Shown here: positions 1 to 6,815 of the stretch, piece by piece
How positions within the stretch are numbered: the first letter of the stretch is position 1
How the letters are laid out: the number at the start of each line of letters is the position of its first letter
Source: Bacteroidetes bacterium QS_8_68_15
GTDB taxonomy: Bacteria; Bacteroidota; Rhodothermia; Rhodothermales; Salinibacteraceae
DNA length: 18,345 bases
Direction: 5' to 3'
Assembly: GCA_003023245.1 (NCBI GenBank)
Contig: PXTR01000132.1
Span: 1-18,345, forward strand
Notes under the pieces: model-generated
What the model saw: the letters and a program-made list of their open reading frames with translations, nothing else
The model's database searches: none
Told to the model about the DNA's origin: nothing
Translations under genes and position numbers: made by a program

Positions 1-189
1 CTTCATCAGCTTGCCGGCTTCGACCGGGAGCATCGCGTAGGGGCGCCCGTCGTCGTCACTGAACTCGACTTCGTAGACGTCCGGGGCCAGCTCTTCGACG
101 ACGGTGCCCACCTGTCCCACGTAGAGCAGGTGATCGGGGCGTGATTCCGTCAGCGCGACCACGTCGAGGAGTTCGAAAGAAGCTGCCAT
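1..189 (-). CDS. DUF4926 domain protein, 3' part cut by window edge
   Basis: The 63 visible residues begin MAASFELLDVVALTES and continue with a GQVGTVVEEL segment and an EVEFSDDDGRPYA segment. This is the usual DUF4926 pattern: a small all-beta, SH3-like protein of about 65-80 residues. The biochemical role of the family is unknown. The ATG at 189 lies 10 bases downstream of the stop of the DUF6883 gene, so the two are almost certainly cotranscribed. I recall DUF4926 and DUF6883 genes being neighbours in other bacteria, which suggests a functional pair, but no toxin or antitoxin activity can be read from the sequence. No clear ribosome binding site precedes the start, so translational coupling to the upstream gene is plausible. 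The C-terminus lies beyond position 1. Confidence 0.85.
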   Translation of the reverse strand, partial: MAASFELLDVVALTESRPDHLLYVGQVGTVVEELAPDVYEVEFSDDDGRPYAMLPVEAGKLMK

Positions 190-199
190 AGCAGAAGGG

Positions 200-542
200 T
201 CACAAAACGTAACAAGAAGTCGATCGGGGAAACGCTTCGTCGGAGCGAACGATCCAGGTGCTTCGTACGGTGGCGTGTCCGTGCGACGTACTCATCTCAA
301 AGTCGAGTACGTATCGAATGCCGTACGAATCGGTACGTGTGGGTTGGGCTTCCTGCTGTTGTGCTGCCTGCAAGATCGCCTCGCGCAACTCGGGCCCATC
401 TCCCCGAGTCAAGCGCGAGCGCTGAGCGAAAAACGCGCGCCTTGTGCTTGCCGCGTGAGTGGTTCGGATTCAGGCAATAGTCGCGCAGCTTGCGCGGGTC
501 GACGACCCCGACGACCGCTTCTTCGGCACGAGGGAGCGTCAT
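200..542 (-). pseudogene. DUF6883 domain protein, split by a +1 frameshift
   Basis: Two overlapping frames together give one DUF6883 protein of about 113 residues. The first frame, from the ATG at 542, reads MTLPRAEEAVVGVVDPRKLRDYCLNPNH and on to KARVFRSALAL near position 411. The second frame resumes at 412 with LTRGDGPELREAILQAA, then YGIRYVLDFEM, ATVRSTWIVR and a CYVL C-terminus ending at the TGA at 200-202. Each half matches the expected part of the family (KLRDYCLNP, HKARVF, then TVRSxWIVR). Removing one base in the GCGCTCGCGCTT stretch around 413-418 restores a continuous ALALTRGD reading. The cause could be a real mutation or a sequencing error. The start overlaps the moaB-like stop as ATGA (542-539), so the gene is translationally coupled. 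Function of the family is unknown. Confidence 0.85.
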
Positions 543-1135
543 GATACCTTGCGCGCCGTTTGCTTGCGCCGCACCGTTTCCCAGACGAGCACTTTCAGGT
601 CCGGCAGGATCAAATCGTCGAGGACACGCTTCATCTCCGCGAGCGCGCCGGGGATCGAGAAAAAGAGCGTGTCGCCGGTCGTGCCCGCCGTCGCGCGGGA
701 CAGCATGGCGCGCGGTCCCGTCCGTTCGTAGACGTGCCGTCGGTACAGCTCGCCGAAGCCGGGCAGCTCGTTCTCCAGCGCTGCGGCGACGGCGTCGTGA
801 GCACGCGCGCCGCGATCGGTCCCGCCGAGGAACAGCGCTACGTCCACCTTGCCGGCCAGCTCGGTGATGCCGCGCTCGATGACGGCCGGGTCGTGGGGGA
901 CGATCTTGTAGAGGGCGACCTCGTGGCCGACCTTGCGGAGGCGCTTGCGCGCGAGCGAGCCGCTGCGGTCGGTCTCTTCGGTGAGCCCTTCCCCGATGGT
1001 GACGACCGCGCAGCGCACCGGGCGCCGGCGAAACGATTCAGCGCGCTGGGCGTCCTCGGTGGAAGGCACGGCATGAAGGGGGCAAAAGGGGAAAGTGCAG
1101 ACCGTGCTCAACGATAACCGCTCGCCTTTCGACAT
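539..1135 (-). CDS. MoaB/MogA-like molybdopterin-binding fold protein
   Basis: The 198-residue product has the MoCF-binding fold from about residue 40 to 185. It shows a first beta strand RCAVVTIGEGLTEETDRSG, then DVALFLGGTDRGARAHD (98-114), PGFGELYR (125-132) and the strongly conserved AMLSRATAGTTGDTLFFSIPG run (143-163). MoaB and MogA act in molybdenum cofactor synthesis, with MogA adenylating molybdopterin. Here the substrate motif normally written GGTG..RDxTPEA is degenerate (GGTDRGARAHDAVAAAL), so enzymatic activity is uncertain. The ATG at 1135 is supported by a GGAGG at 1147-1151. A GTG at 1069 would give a length closer to the family. No other cofactor gene is visible. The gene follows yidD by 19 bases and overlaps the DUF6883 start by 4. 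Confidence 0.8.
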   Translation of the reverse strand: MSKGERLSLSTVCTFPFCPLHAVPSTEDAQRAESFRRRPVRCAVVTIGEGLTEETDRSGSLARKRLRKVGHEVALYKIVPHDPAVIERGITELAGKVDVALFLGGTDRGARAHDAVAAALENELPGFGELYRRHVYERTGPRAMLSRATAGTTGDTLFFSIPGALAEMKRVLDDLILPDLKVLVWETVRRKQTARKVS

Positions 1136-1146
1136 GCAACCTTCGA

Positions 1147-1151
1147 CCTCC
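1147..1151 (-). promoter_or_regulatory. Shine-Dalgarno GGAGG before the moaB-like gene
   Basis: On the minus strand GGAGG lies 11 bases before the ATG at 1135, with a second weaker AAGG nearer the start. Such strong sites are rare in this window, so it supports the upstream start over the internal GTG at 1069. Confidence 0.5.
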
Positions 1152-1154
1152 GGC

Positions 1155-1403
1155 TCACCAGCGCGGCGGGTCGTAGCCGCCGCGGCCCCAGGGCGCGCAG
1201 CGCAGCAGACGTCCGGTGGTCAGAAGAAGTCCTTTCACGGCACCGTGCCGGCGAAACGCTTCCACGGCATACTCCGAACACGTGGGCGTAAAACGGCAGC
1301 TGGGCGGGAAAAAGGGAGAAACGACAGCCTGATAGATGCGCACCAGCCCGACGAAAAAGCGGCGCGGGAGCCGCCACAAAAACGTCAGCGCGACGTGGAG
1401 CAT
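1155..1403 (-). CDS. yidD: YidD, membrane protein insertion efficiency factor
   Basis: From the ATG at 1403 the product is 82 residues, the normal YidD size. It has the amphipathic N-terminal helix (LWRLPRRFFVGLVRIYQAVVSP), the signature CRFTPTCSEYA at about 36-46, and the closing RCAPWGRGGYDPP. YidD is a small inner-membrane-associated protein thought to help YidC insert membrane proteins. It is usually found near rnpA and yidC; here it instead heads an operon with the MoaB-like and DUF6883/DUF4926 genes. The frame is open further upstream to 1583, but that extension has no family similarity and would overlap the hisI start. No Shine-Dalgarno sequence is visible at 1403. The gene is divergent from hisI across a spacer of about 180 bases in which I could not identify a promoter. 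Confidence 0.93.
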   Translation of the reverse strand: MLHVALTFLWRLPRRFFVGLVRIYQAVVSPFFPPSCRFTPTCSEYAVEAFRRHGAVKGLLLTTGRLLRCAPWGRGGYDPPRW

Positions 1404-1581
1404 GGCGGCAGGGAGCAGGGGCTGGAACGTCGGGCGCTGTTGAAGCAACGGGGGCGCGAGGGAGTTCCGCGGATGCGGGCCCATGCCGAACGCGGATCTC
1501 CCGATGCCTTTCCCGGTACGTGCGTCCGCCGGATGCGCCGGCCTTCCCCTTGTCTTTCGAATCGACGGATTCCCTGTTTCC

Positions 1582-1980
1582 ATGAACGCCCTTCTCGACG
1601 AAGTGACCTACGACGACGACGGCCTGGTAACAGCCATCGCGCAGGACGCCGCCACCGATGACGTCTTGATGCTCGCCTACATGACCGAAGACACGCTGCG
1701 CCGGACGCTCGACACCGAGCGGATGACCTACTGGAGCCGTTCGCGCCAGGAGGTGTGGGTGAAGGGCCAGTCCAGCGGCAACACGCAGCACGTCCGCGAA
1801 GTGCGCCTCGACTGCGACGGCGACGCGCTCGTGTTCAAGGTCGATCAGAAGGGCGACGCAGCCTGCCACACGGGGCACCGGTCGTGCTTCTACCGCGAGT
1901 ACACCGGCAACGGCGAAGAAGGGGGGACGCTCGAAGACACCGGCGAGCAGGTCTTCGACCCGGCGGAGGTGTACGGGTAG
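1582..1980 (+). CDS. hisI: Phosphoribosyl-AMP cyclohydrolase HisI
   Basis: This 132-residue enzyme opens the purine ring of phosphoribosyl-AMP in histidine biosynthesis; it is cytosolic and zinc dependent. Visible signatures are DDVLMLAYM (26-34), [20 protein letters not shown] (50-69), the metal-binding DCDGD (77-81) and [10 protein letters not shown] (94-103). C78, C95 and C102 are the expected zinc cysteines, and D77/D79/D81 the magnesium ligands. It is a stand-alone HisI with no fused HisE domain. The ATG at 1582 was chosen because family similarity begins there; the frame is open 99 bases upstream, but that stretch is proline-rich and unconserved. No other his gene is in the window. A 7-base-period repeat begins directly at the stop codon. 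Confidence 0.96.
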   Translation: MNALLDEVTYDDDGLVTAIAQDAATDDVLMLAYMTEDTLRRTLDTERMTYWSRSRQEVWVKGQSSGNTQHVREVRLDCDGDALVFKVDQKGDAACHTGHRSCFYREYTGNGEEGGTLEDTGEQVFDPAEVYG

Positions 1981-1982
1981 AG

Positions 1983-2010
1983 TGATGCGTAATGCGTGTT
2001 GCGTGATGAA
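1983..2010 (+). repeat. Heptad repeat array after hisI, TGATGCG type
   Basis: Four 7-base units follow the hisI stop codon with a spacing of 2 bases: TGATGCG, TAATGCG, TGTTGCG and TGATGAA. The 15-mer ATGCGTGTTGCGTGA at 1992-2006 recurs exactly at 5461-5475. I found no inverted partner before the tspO start at 2102. Any tiny ORF across it is a by-product of the repeat. Confidence 0.75.
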
Positions 2011-2101
2011 CGCACCCCCCGCCGCGCACGTCAAAGATCTGCCGGCGTGTCGTTCAGACAGCAATACTGCAGCACGCTTTTCGTCGAGCTTCCGACGACC
2101 G

Positions 2102-2581
2102 ATGAATATGCTCAACGCCGCGTGGCCGTTCGTGGCCGGGGTGCTTCTGTGCGAGGGCGTCGGCGTCGTCGCGGCCGTCGCCACGCAGTCGTCGGTGCGG
2201 ACGTGGTACCCGACGCTGGCGAAGCCGTTTTTTACGCCGCCGGACTGGCTCTTCGCGCCGGTGTGGATCGTGCTCTACGCGGCGATGGGCGTGGCGGCGG
2301 CGCTCGTATGGCGCGCGAGCGCGGGTGGACGGGCCGTGCGGGTCGCGCTTCTCGTCTTCGCGGCGCAGCTTTTGCTGAACGGCGCGTGGTCGGTCGTCTT
2401 CTTCGGGGCGCGCTCCCCCGCCGGCGGGTTGGTCGTCATCGCGGTGCTGTGGCCGGCCGTCGCGGCGACGATGCGGCTCTTTTTCCCAATGCGCCCCCTC
2501 GCCGGCTGGTTGCTGGCGCCGTACCTGGCATGGGTGACGTACGCCCTCGCGCTCAACGCGGCGGTCTGGTGGATGAATTAG
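2102..2581 (+). CDS. tspO: TspO/MBR family membrane protein
   Basis: The 159-residue protein has five predicted membrane helices and the family's aromatic motifs: WYPTLAKPFFTPPDWLFAPVW (35-55), a QLLLNGAWSVVFFGARSP segment, and LAPYLAWVTYALALNAAVWW at the C-terminus. TspO proteins bind porphyrins and related ligands; roles in tetrapyrrole handling and oxidative or light stress are reported, but no single reaction is agreed. The start could be the ATG at 2102 or the one at 2108, two codons later; neither has a clear ribosome binding site. The frame is open back to 1982 through the heptad repeat, which is not likely to be coding. The gene is convergent with the SDR gene, with 82 bases between stops. 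Confidence 0.93.
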   Translation: MNMLNAAWPFVAGVLLCEGVGVVAAVATQSSVRTWYPTLAKPFFTPPDWLFAPVWIVLYAAMGVAAALVWRASAGGRAVRVALLVFAAQLLLNGAWSVVFFGARSPAGGLVVIAVLWPAVAATMRLFFPMRPLAGWLLAPYLAWVTYALALNAAVWWMN

Positions 2582-2593
2582 CGCCTGCGGCGC

Positions 2594-2628
2594 GGTTTCG
2601 GGTTCGGGGTTTGGTGGGGGTTCAGGTT
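2594..2628 (+). repeat. Heptad repeat array, GGTTCGG type, between convergent genes
   Basis: Five 7-base units can be laid out: GGTTTCG, GGTTCGG, GGTTTGG, TGGGGGT and TCAGGTT. The array begins 13 bases after the tspO stop, directly after a small perfect hairpin (GCGCC-TGC-GGCGC, 2581-2593). The plus strand is rich in G runs, but only three runs reach three or more Gs, so a stable quadruplex is less likely here than at 15498. Confidence 0.6.
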
Positions 2629-2663
2629 TTCTTCTGGGAAGCGCCGAAATCAAAACGGCCACG

Positions 2664-4154
2664 TCACACGATCTCGGCGAGCATCTCGGGCGTGGGATCG
2701 GGAACGCGGCCGTTTTGGGCGCGCGCTTCGAGGTGCTCGGCGCGGCGGCCCAGCTCTTCGATCATGCCGGTGAAGATGAACTTGTGCGGCACGTAGAGCG
2801 CGTACCAGTACAGCAGCCCGAAGAGGCCCTTCGGCTCGAAAAAGGCGGTCTGCGTAATCAGCGCGCCGTCGGCGCGTTCGCCGGAGGAGGAAATTTCGTA
2901 CTGAAGCCAGGCGCGCCCGCCGGTCTTCATCTCGGCGCGCAGGCGCAGGGTCTTCGGGTCGCGCTTCCCGTCGACGACCTCCACGCGCCAGAAGTCCACC
3001 ACGTCGCCTCTGCGCAACTTCGTCGGGTGGCGCCGCCCCTTGCGGTAGCCGATGCCGCCGATCAGGAGGTCGAGGTAGCCGCGCAGGACCCACAGGAAGT
3101 TGGCGTAGAGCCAGCCAGTGTTCCCCCCGAGGGTTTGCGCCGTCTTGAAGACCGCCTCCGGCGAGGCGTCGACGCGGAGCTGGCGTTTTTCCTTGATCAT
3201 GCCCTCGGTACGCTCCAGCTCCTCGACCACCTCGCGCCCCTGCGGACTCGACGAAAGCGCGCTGTGCCAGAGCGTCGGCACCGAGCGGTCGGCGTGGCGG
3301 CGCAGGGCCAGGCGCATGGCCGCCTCCATCGAAATGGGGTCGATGCCGGGAAAGAGGCTGCGCGCCTTGTCGCCGTCGGTGACGGTCACTTCGCTGCCGA
3401 GGCCCTCGATCAAAGGGCGCGCGACCTTGTTGGTAAACGGCGTGACCAGCCCAATCCAGTGCGAGGAAAGCGTCGGCGTCAGAAACGGAACGTCCACGAT
3501 CCAGCGACGCAGGCCGCGCACATGCGCGTAAGTCGTGAACATGCCCGCGTAGGTCGTCACGTCGGCCCCGCCGATTTCGATGATCTCGCCGGCGCTCTCC
3601 GGCGTGTCGAGCGCGCGGGTGAGATAGGACAGTACGTCGCGCACGGCCACCGGCTGGGTGGGGGTGTCCGTCCACTTCGGGCAGATCATTACCGGGAGGC
3701 GCTCGGTAAGCGAGCGCACCAGCTCGAACGACAGGCTGCCCGACCCGATGATAACGGCGGCGCGAAACTCGGTCACGGCCACCTCCGGCCCGCTGCTTTC
3801 GCGCAGGCGGCGGCCCGTCTCTAACCGGCTCTCCAGGTGCTCCGACCGCCGCTCGCCCTTCGGCTCGATGCCGCCGAGGTACAGCAGCCGATCGATGCCT
3901 TCTTCGCGGGCGGCGTTTCCGAAGTTGGTAGCCGCGCGACGGTCGCGGTCGGCGAACGCCTCCTTGCCGGCGCCGAGGGAGTGGATCAGGTAATACGCCG
4001 CGTCGATCCCGTTCATCGCCGGCCGAATCGTGTCGGGGTCGAGCGCGTCGCCTTCGGCGACCTCCACGTCCCCGCGCCAGGGTTTCCCCTCGAGGCGCTC
4101 GGGGCTGCGCACGAAGCAGCGCACGTCGTACCCTTCCTCCAGCAGGCACGGCAC
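2664..4154 (-). CDS. SDR-type NAD(P)-binding protein with DUF2867, N-terminus truncated
   Basis: From a GTG at 4154 the product is 496 residues. The first 200 or so resemble atypical short-chain dehydrogenases (LLEEGYDVRCFVRSPERL, GDALDPDTI, AYYLIHSLG, RLLYLGGIEP, EFRAAVIIGSGS). The C-terminal part, about residues 325-475, is a DUF2867 domain (LRVDASPEAVF, GGIGYRKGRRHP, DVVDFWRVE, FEPKGLFGLLYWYALYVPHKFIF). The substrate is unknown. Relatives start with a GATGYIGG nucleotide-binding loop about 15-20 residues before LLEEGYDV. Here that loop is absent: the same frame upstream reads only about 13 unrelated residues back to a TGA near 4194, and neither other frame supplies it. The gene may be damaged at its 5' end or may not bind the cofactor normally. 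The next gene upstream is divergent. Confidence 0.85.
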   Translation of the reverse strand: MPCLLEEGYDVRCFVRSPERLEGKPWRGDVEVAEGDALDPDTIRPAMNGIDAAYYLIHSLGAGKEAFADRDRRAATNFGNAAREEGIDRLLYLGGIEPKGERRSEHLESRLETGRRLRESSGPEVAVTEFRAAVIIGSGSLSFELVRSLTERLPVMICPKWTDTPTQPVAVRDVLSYLTRALDTPESAGEIIEIGGADVTTYAGMFTTYAHVRGLRRWIVDVPFLTPTLSSHWIGLVTPFTNKVARPLIEGLGSEVTVTDGDKARSLFPGIDPISMEAAMRLALRRHADRSVPTLWHSALSSSPQGREVVEELERTEGMIKEKRQLRVDASPEAVFKTAQTLGGNTGWLYANFLWVLRGYLDLLIGGIGYRKGRRHPTKLRRGDVVDFWRVEVVDGKRDPKTLRLRAEMKTGGRAWLQYEISSSGERADGALITQTAFFEPKGLFGLLYWYALYVPHKFIFTGMIEELGRRAEHLEARAQNGRVPDPTPEMLAEIV

Positions 4155-4560
4155 GGTTCGGGACCGGCGGAAGAAGCGTCGGGAGAGAAACGATCACCGG
4201 AAGAGGAGGAGGGGGATGGTGCGGCGCACACGGTACTGCTGCGGGTACTTCTTGGAAAAAACGGGGTCGGCGATGATGCGCGACGGACGCGCGACCTAAT
4301 TGGACGAGCGCGCCGCCGGGACGTTCGGCGCGCGCGGCCGGGCAGAAGAGTCGCTTCCGCGTGTTCGACGCCGGGGTTACAGCAACGTTGCGTCGAGCGG
4401 GGATCTATGGACTGCCCGTCCCGCTCCCAACATATGCCCGCCGTGAAAAAAGCGAAAAGGCGGCGCGAGGCGCGCCGGCGACGAGCAGTTCGTCGCCGGC
4501 CTCGGCGTCTGTTATTTTCTTTCCCCATCCGTTCAGTACCTCACCCGAGAGGACGCTCCC
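4155..4560. other. Spacer of about 400 bases with no recognisable gene
   Basis: This gap separates the truncated SDR gene from a divergent small gene. No frame gives a protein I recognise. It holds a 27-codon plus-strand ORF (4216-4299) preceded by a strong GGAGG-type sequence, a perfect 11-base-pair hairpin at 4474-4500, and a T-rich stretch at 4510-4525. It may contain what remains of the missing SDR 5' end, but I could not find that sequence in either orientation. No promoter could be assigned with confidence. Confidence 0.6.
4474..4500 (+). other. Perfect 11-bp hairpin before the 4561 gene
   Basis: GCCGGCGACGA (4474-4484) is exactly complementary to TCGTCGCCGGC (4490-4500) around a 5-base loop. 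A T-rich stretch (TTATTTTCTTT) begins about 10 bases later, so it could be a weak terminator of plus-strand transcription from the spacer or a leader structure of the gene at 4561. It is too far from the T-run for a textbook intrinsic terminator. Confidence 0.5.
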
Positions 4561-4770
4561 ATGGCAGAAACGACCAAAGACGACACCCAGACTTGGCCGG
4601 AACTCGCGATCGGCCTCTACGACAAGCTCACCGGGCGCGGGGCCGAAATCACCTACGACTTCGACGACTTCGAGCTGCACGTGCCCAGCAAGGTCGGCGA
4701 CGACGCCGAGTACGCAAAGTGGAAGATGGACGGCACGGTCCACATCCGCACGCGCGACGACGCGGCGTGA
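4561..4770 (+). CDS. Small conserved-looking acidic protein, function unknown
   Basis: The 69-residue product begins MAETTKDDTQTWPELAIGLY and continues with KLTGRGAEITYDFDDFELHVPS and a KWKMDGTVHIRTRD end. It is acidic and soluble, with no signal or membrane segment, and the alternating pattern in the second half suggests beta strands. I believe similar short proteins with a WPELAIGLYDKLTGR start occur in other bacteria, but I cannot name a family or function. A GAGAGGA sequence about 9 bases before the ATG is a good ribosome binding site, one of the few in this window. The gene stands alone: the SDR gene upstream is divergent and the next gene starts 188 bases downstream. Confidence 0.8.
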   Translation: MAETTKDDTQTWPELAIGLYDKLTGRGAEITYDFDDFELHVPSKVGDDAEYAKWKMDGTVHIRTRDDAA

Positions 4771-4958
4771 GGCCCTTTCGGACTTGGACGGCCGACGGTG
4801 GTCTTTCGGATCGCGAAGAGGTATTCGTGAGCAAGGCCGCCCGGTGCGTCTGTAGCAACCGCCTTGTCATACGTATCTCCGTGCGGCCGGTCGATGTGGA
4901 GTGACGGGGCGACGCCTGCACATCTGCCCCCCGCACACCCCCTCCTCCGCACCCACTT

Positions 4959-5399
4959 ATGCCCCGCCTCACGCCGCTCGACGTCGTCGCGGACCTCTCG
5001 CTCGTCGCCGACGGCGACGACCTGCGCATCCGCGGCGACGGGCGCACTGTCGTCGTCGCGGCCGAGAGCCTGGGCGCGCTGCGACGCCTCCTACAGAACC
5101 TGCCGGAAAGCCGGCGCACGTCTGCGCACCTCGGCCGGCTGCACGGCGCGCTCGAAGAGGCGGACCTGACGGTGGAGGTGCGTGCCGCCGGCGACCGGGT
5201 CGCCCGCCTGGGCGCCGACGCCGAGGCGGGAGCGATGAGCCGCCTGCTCCGCCTCAGAGGTCTGGGCGTGGAAGTGCGTGCCGCGCGGCCCGCGCTCACG
5301 GCGGCCCGGCAACGGCCCGGCCTGGCGCTGGCGCTCACGGCGGCGGGCGTAGCCGGCGGCGCGGCGCTGCTGTACCTGCTGTTTGGGCAACGAGACTGA
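4959..5399 (+). CDS. Hypothetical protein with a single C-terminal membrane anchor
   Basis: The 146-residue product has a soluble N-terminal part of about 115 residues rich in Leu, Arg and acidic residues, for example PLDVVADLSLVADGDDLRI and ESLGALRRLLQNLPESRR. It ends in one hydrophobic segment (LALALTAAGVAGGAALLYLLFG), so it is probably tail-anchored with the bulk in the cytosol. I do not recognise the family. Codon usage is strongly GC-rich at third positions, as in the neighbours, which supports real coding. No Shine-Dalgarno sequence precedes the ATG; the leader is a pyrimidine-rich stretch of Cs and CACs (4919-4958) much like the one before ribH. A heptad repeat pair starts about 55 bases downstream, before the M50 protease gene. 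Confidence 0.7.
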   Translation: MPRLTPLDVVADLSLVADGDDLRIRGDGRTVVVAAESLGALRRLLQNLPESRRTSAHLGRLHGALEEADLTVEVRAAGDRVARLGADAEAGAMSRLLRLRGLGVEVRAARPALTAARQRPGLALALTAAGVAGGAALLYLLFGQRD

Positions 5400-5455
5400 T
5401 GATTCCGAAAAGCCGGCAACGCGAGCACCGGTTCAACCTTTGGGAAACGAGTGGT

Positions 5456-5570
5456 GCGTGATGCGTGTTGCGTGAGGAAACCTACCGGCGGACGGGGAGG
5501 ATGGCGGCATAAGGCCGAGTAAGACGAGGCGGGCTGGCTACCTCACGCATCACGAAACACGCATCACGCC
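5456..5570. repeat. Inverted pair of heptad repeats before the M50 protease gene
   Basis: The left arm (5456-5482) and right arm (5536-5570) are inverted copies with a 7-base period of TGATGCG type. Both share GCGTGATGCGTGTT and GCGTGAGG blocks, and the right arm carries exactly seven extra bases (TCGTGAT on the minus strand) between them. The similarity continues a few bases inward (GGAAACC against GGTAGCC). About 53 bases lie between the arms. The right arm runs straight into the ATG at 5571, so in RNA the pair would form a stem that places the start codon at its base. Confidence 0.8.
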
Positions 5571-6788
5571 ATGACCCGCTCGTTCAAGATCGGCTCCGTC
5601 GCGGGCATCGGCCTCTTCCTGCACTGGACGTTCGGCCTGCTCCTGGCGGGCGTGCCGGCGCTGTACCTGTGGCAGGGCGCGACCGTGCAGGCGGCGCTCG
5701 TAGGGACCGGCGTGGTGGGGGCGGTCTTTGTCTGCGTGGTGCTTCACGAACTGGGGCACGCTCTCACTGCGCGCCGCTTCGGCGTGCCCACGCGCGACAT
5801 CACACTCTACCCCATCGGCGGGCTCGCGCGGCTGGCGCGCATCCCCGAAGAGCCGATGAAAGAGTTCGGAATCGCCGTCGCCGGGCCGGCCGTCAACGTC
5901 GTCATCGCCGCCGCGCTGGGCGCGCTCGTGGGGGCGACCGGGGCGACGCTCCAACCGGAAGCGGCGCTCTTTACCCCCGAGGGGCCGCAGGCCGGCAACG
6001 TCCCGGCGACGCTGCTGTGGATGAATGTGGCGCTGGCGGGGTTCAACCTGCTGCCGGCCTTTCCGATGGACGGCGGGCGCGTGCTCAGGGCCTTGCTGGC
6101 CACGCGCCTCTCCTACGCGCGCGCTACGCAGATCGCCGCTAACGTGGGGCAGGTCATGGCGCTGGGCTTCGGGCTACTGGGCCTCTTCAGCGGCAACCTG
6201 GTTCTGGTGTTCATCGCCGTCTTCGTCTACCTCGGCGCGCGGCAGGAGGCGCGCCAGGCCACCATCCGCGAGACCACGCGGCACCTGCGCGTGCGCCAGG
6301 CCATGATGACGCGCTTCCGGGCGCTCGCTTCCGAGGATCCCATCGACCGGGGCGCTGACGAGCTCCTCGCCGGCACCGACCACGACTTTCCCGTCGTCGA
6401 CAAACGCGGCGCCGTGGTGGGCCTTCTGACGCGCCAGCGTCTCATTCAAGCCCTCTCGGAGCGCGGGCATGCGGCGACTGTCGGCGAGGTCGCGGGCGAG
6501 ACGCCCTTCATCGCCGAGGCGGACGCCAATCTCGACGACACGTTCCGCGACATGCAGGAAGCGCAGTGCGACACCGCTCCCGTGGTCGAACGGGCGGGAG
6601 CCGAAGACGGCCGCCTCGTCGGCCTGCTGACGATGGAAAACGTCGCCGAGCTGATGACGATTTACTCCGCGCTGGGGGAGCATCTGCCGGCGTCTGTCCG
6701 GACGCGGGAGAGCGGCGGCAGGGGGCGCGTGCGCCGACTGGAGGGGCAGGGCTGTGCTCGTGGGTCGTTCGCAATCGCAGGGGCATGA
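5571..6788 (+). CDS. Site-2-protease family M50 metalloprotease with CBS domains
   Basis: The product is 405 residues. An N-terminal membrane part (about 1-225) carries the zinc motif HELGH (59-63) in a helix, the IGGLARL and VAGPAVNV segments, and the second-site motif FNLLPAFPMDGGR (158-170) with D167 as third zinc ligand. Two CBS domains follow (about 242-300 and 306-365), as in the Rip3-type subgroup, and probably sense adenine nucleotides. Such proteases cut substrates within the membrane and often take part in stress signalling; the substrate here is unknown. Residues after about 368 are low-complexity and unlike the family, and are partly encoded by a heptad-like stretch (6755-6776). 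The ATG at 5571 has no Shine-Dalgarno sequence and directly follows a repeat arm. Confidence 0.93.
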   Translation: MTRSFKIGSVAGIGLFLHWTFGLLLAGVPALYLWQGATVQAALVGTGVVGAVFVCVVLHELGHALTARRFGVPTRDITLYPIGGLARLARIPEEPMKEFGIAVAGPAVNVVIAAALGALVGATGATLQPEAALFTPEGPQAGNVPATLLWMNVALAGFNLLPAFPMDGGRVLRALLATRLSYARATQIAANVGQVMALGFGLLGLFSGNLVLVFIAVFVYLGARQEARQATIRETTRHLRVRQAMMTRFRALASEDPIDRGADELLAGTDHDFPVVDKRGAVVGLLTRQRLIQALSERGHAATVGEVAGETPFIAEADANLDDTFRDMQEAQCDTAPVVERAGAEDGRLVGLLTMENVAELMTIYSALGEHLPASVRTRESGGRGRVRRLEGQGCARGSFAIAGA

Positions 6789-6815
6789 CGCAAGGCTCCT
6801 CGCTGAAGCTCGCTC

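Noticed and set aside
1404..1583. Upstream extension of yidD to position 1583
   Set aside because: The added 60 residues are proline- and arginine-rich with no family similarity and would overlap the hisI start. The normal YidD length fits the ATG at 1403.
4155..4330. A minus-strand frame reading RIIADPVFSKKYPQQYRV upstream of the SDR gene, in the same frame
   Set aside because: It looks protein-like but is closed by stops on both sides, has no start codon and matches nothing I recognise. It does not supply the missing nucleotide-binding loop.
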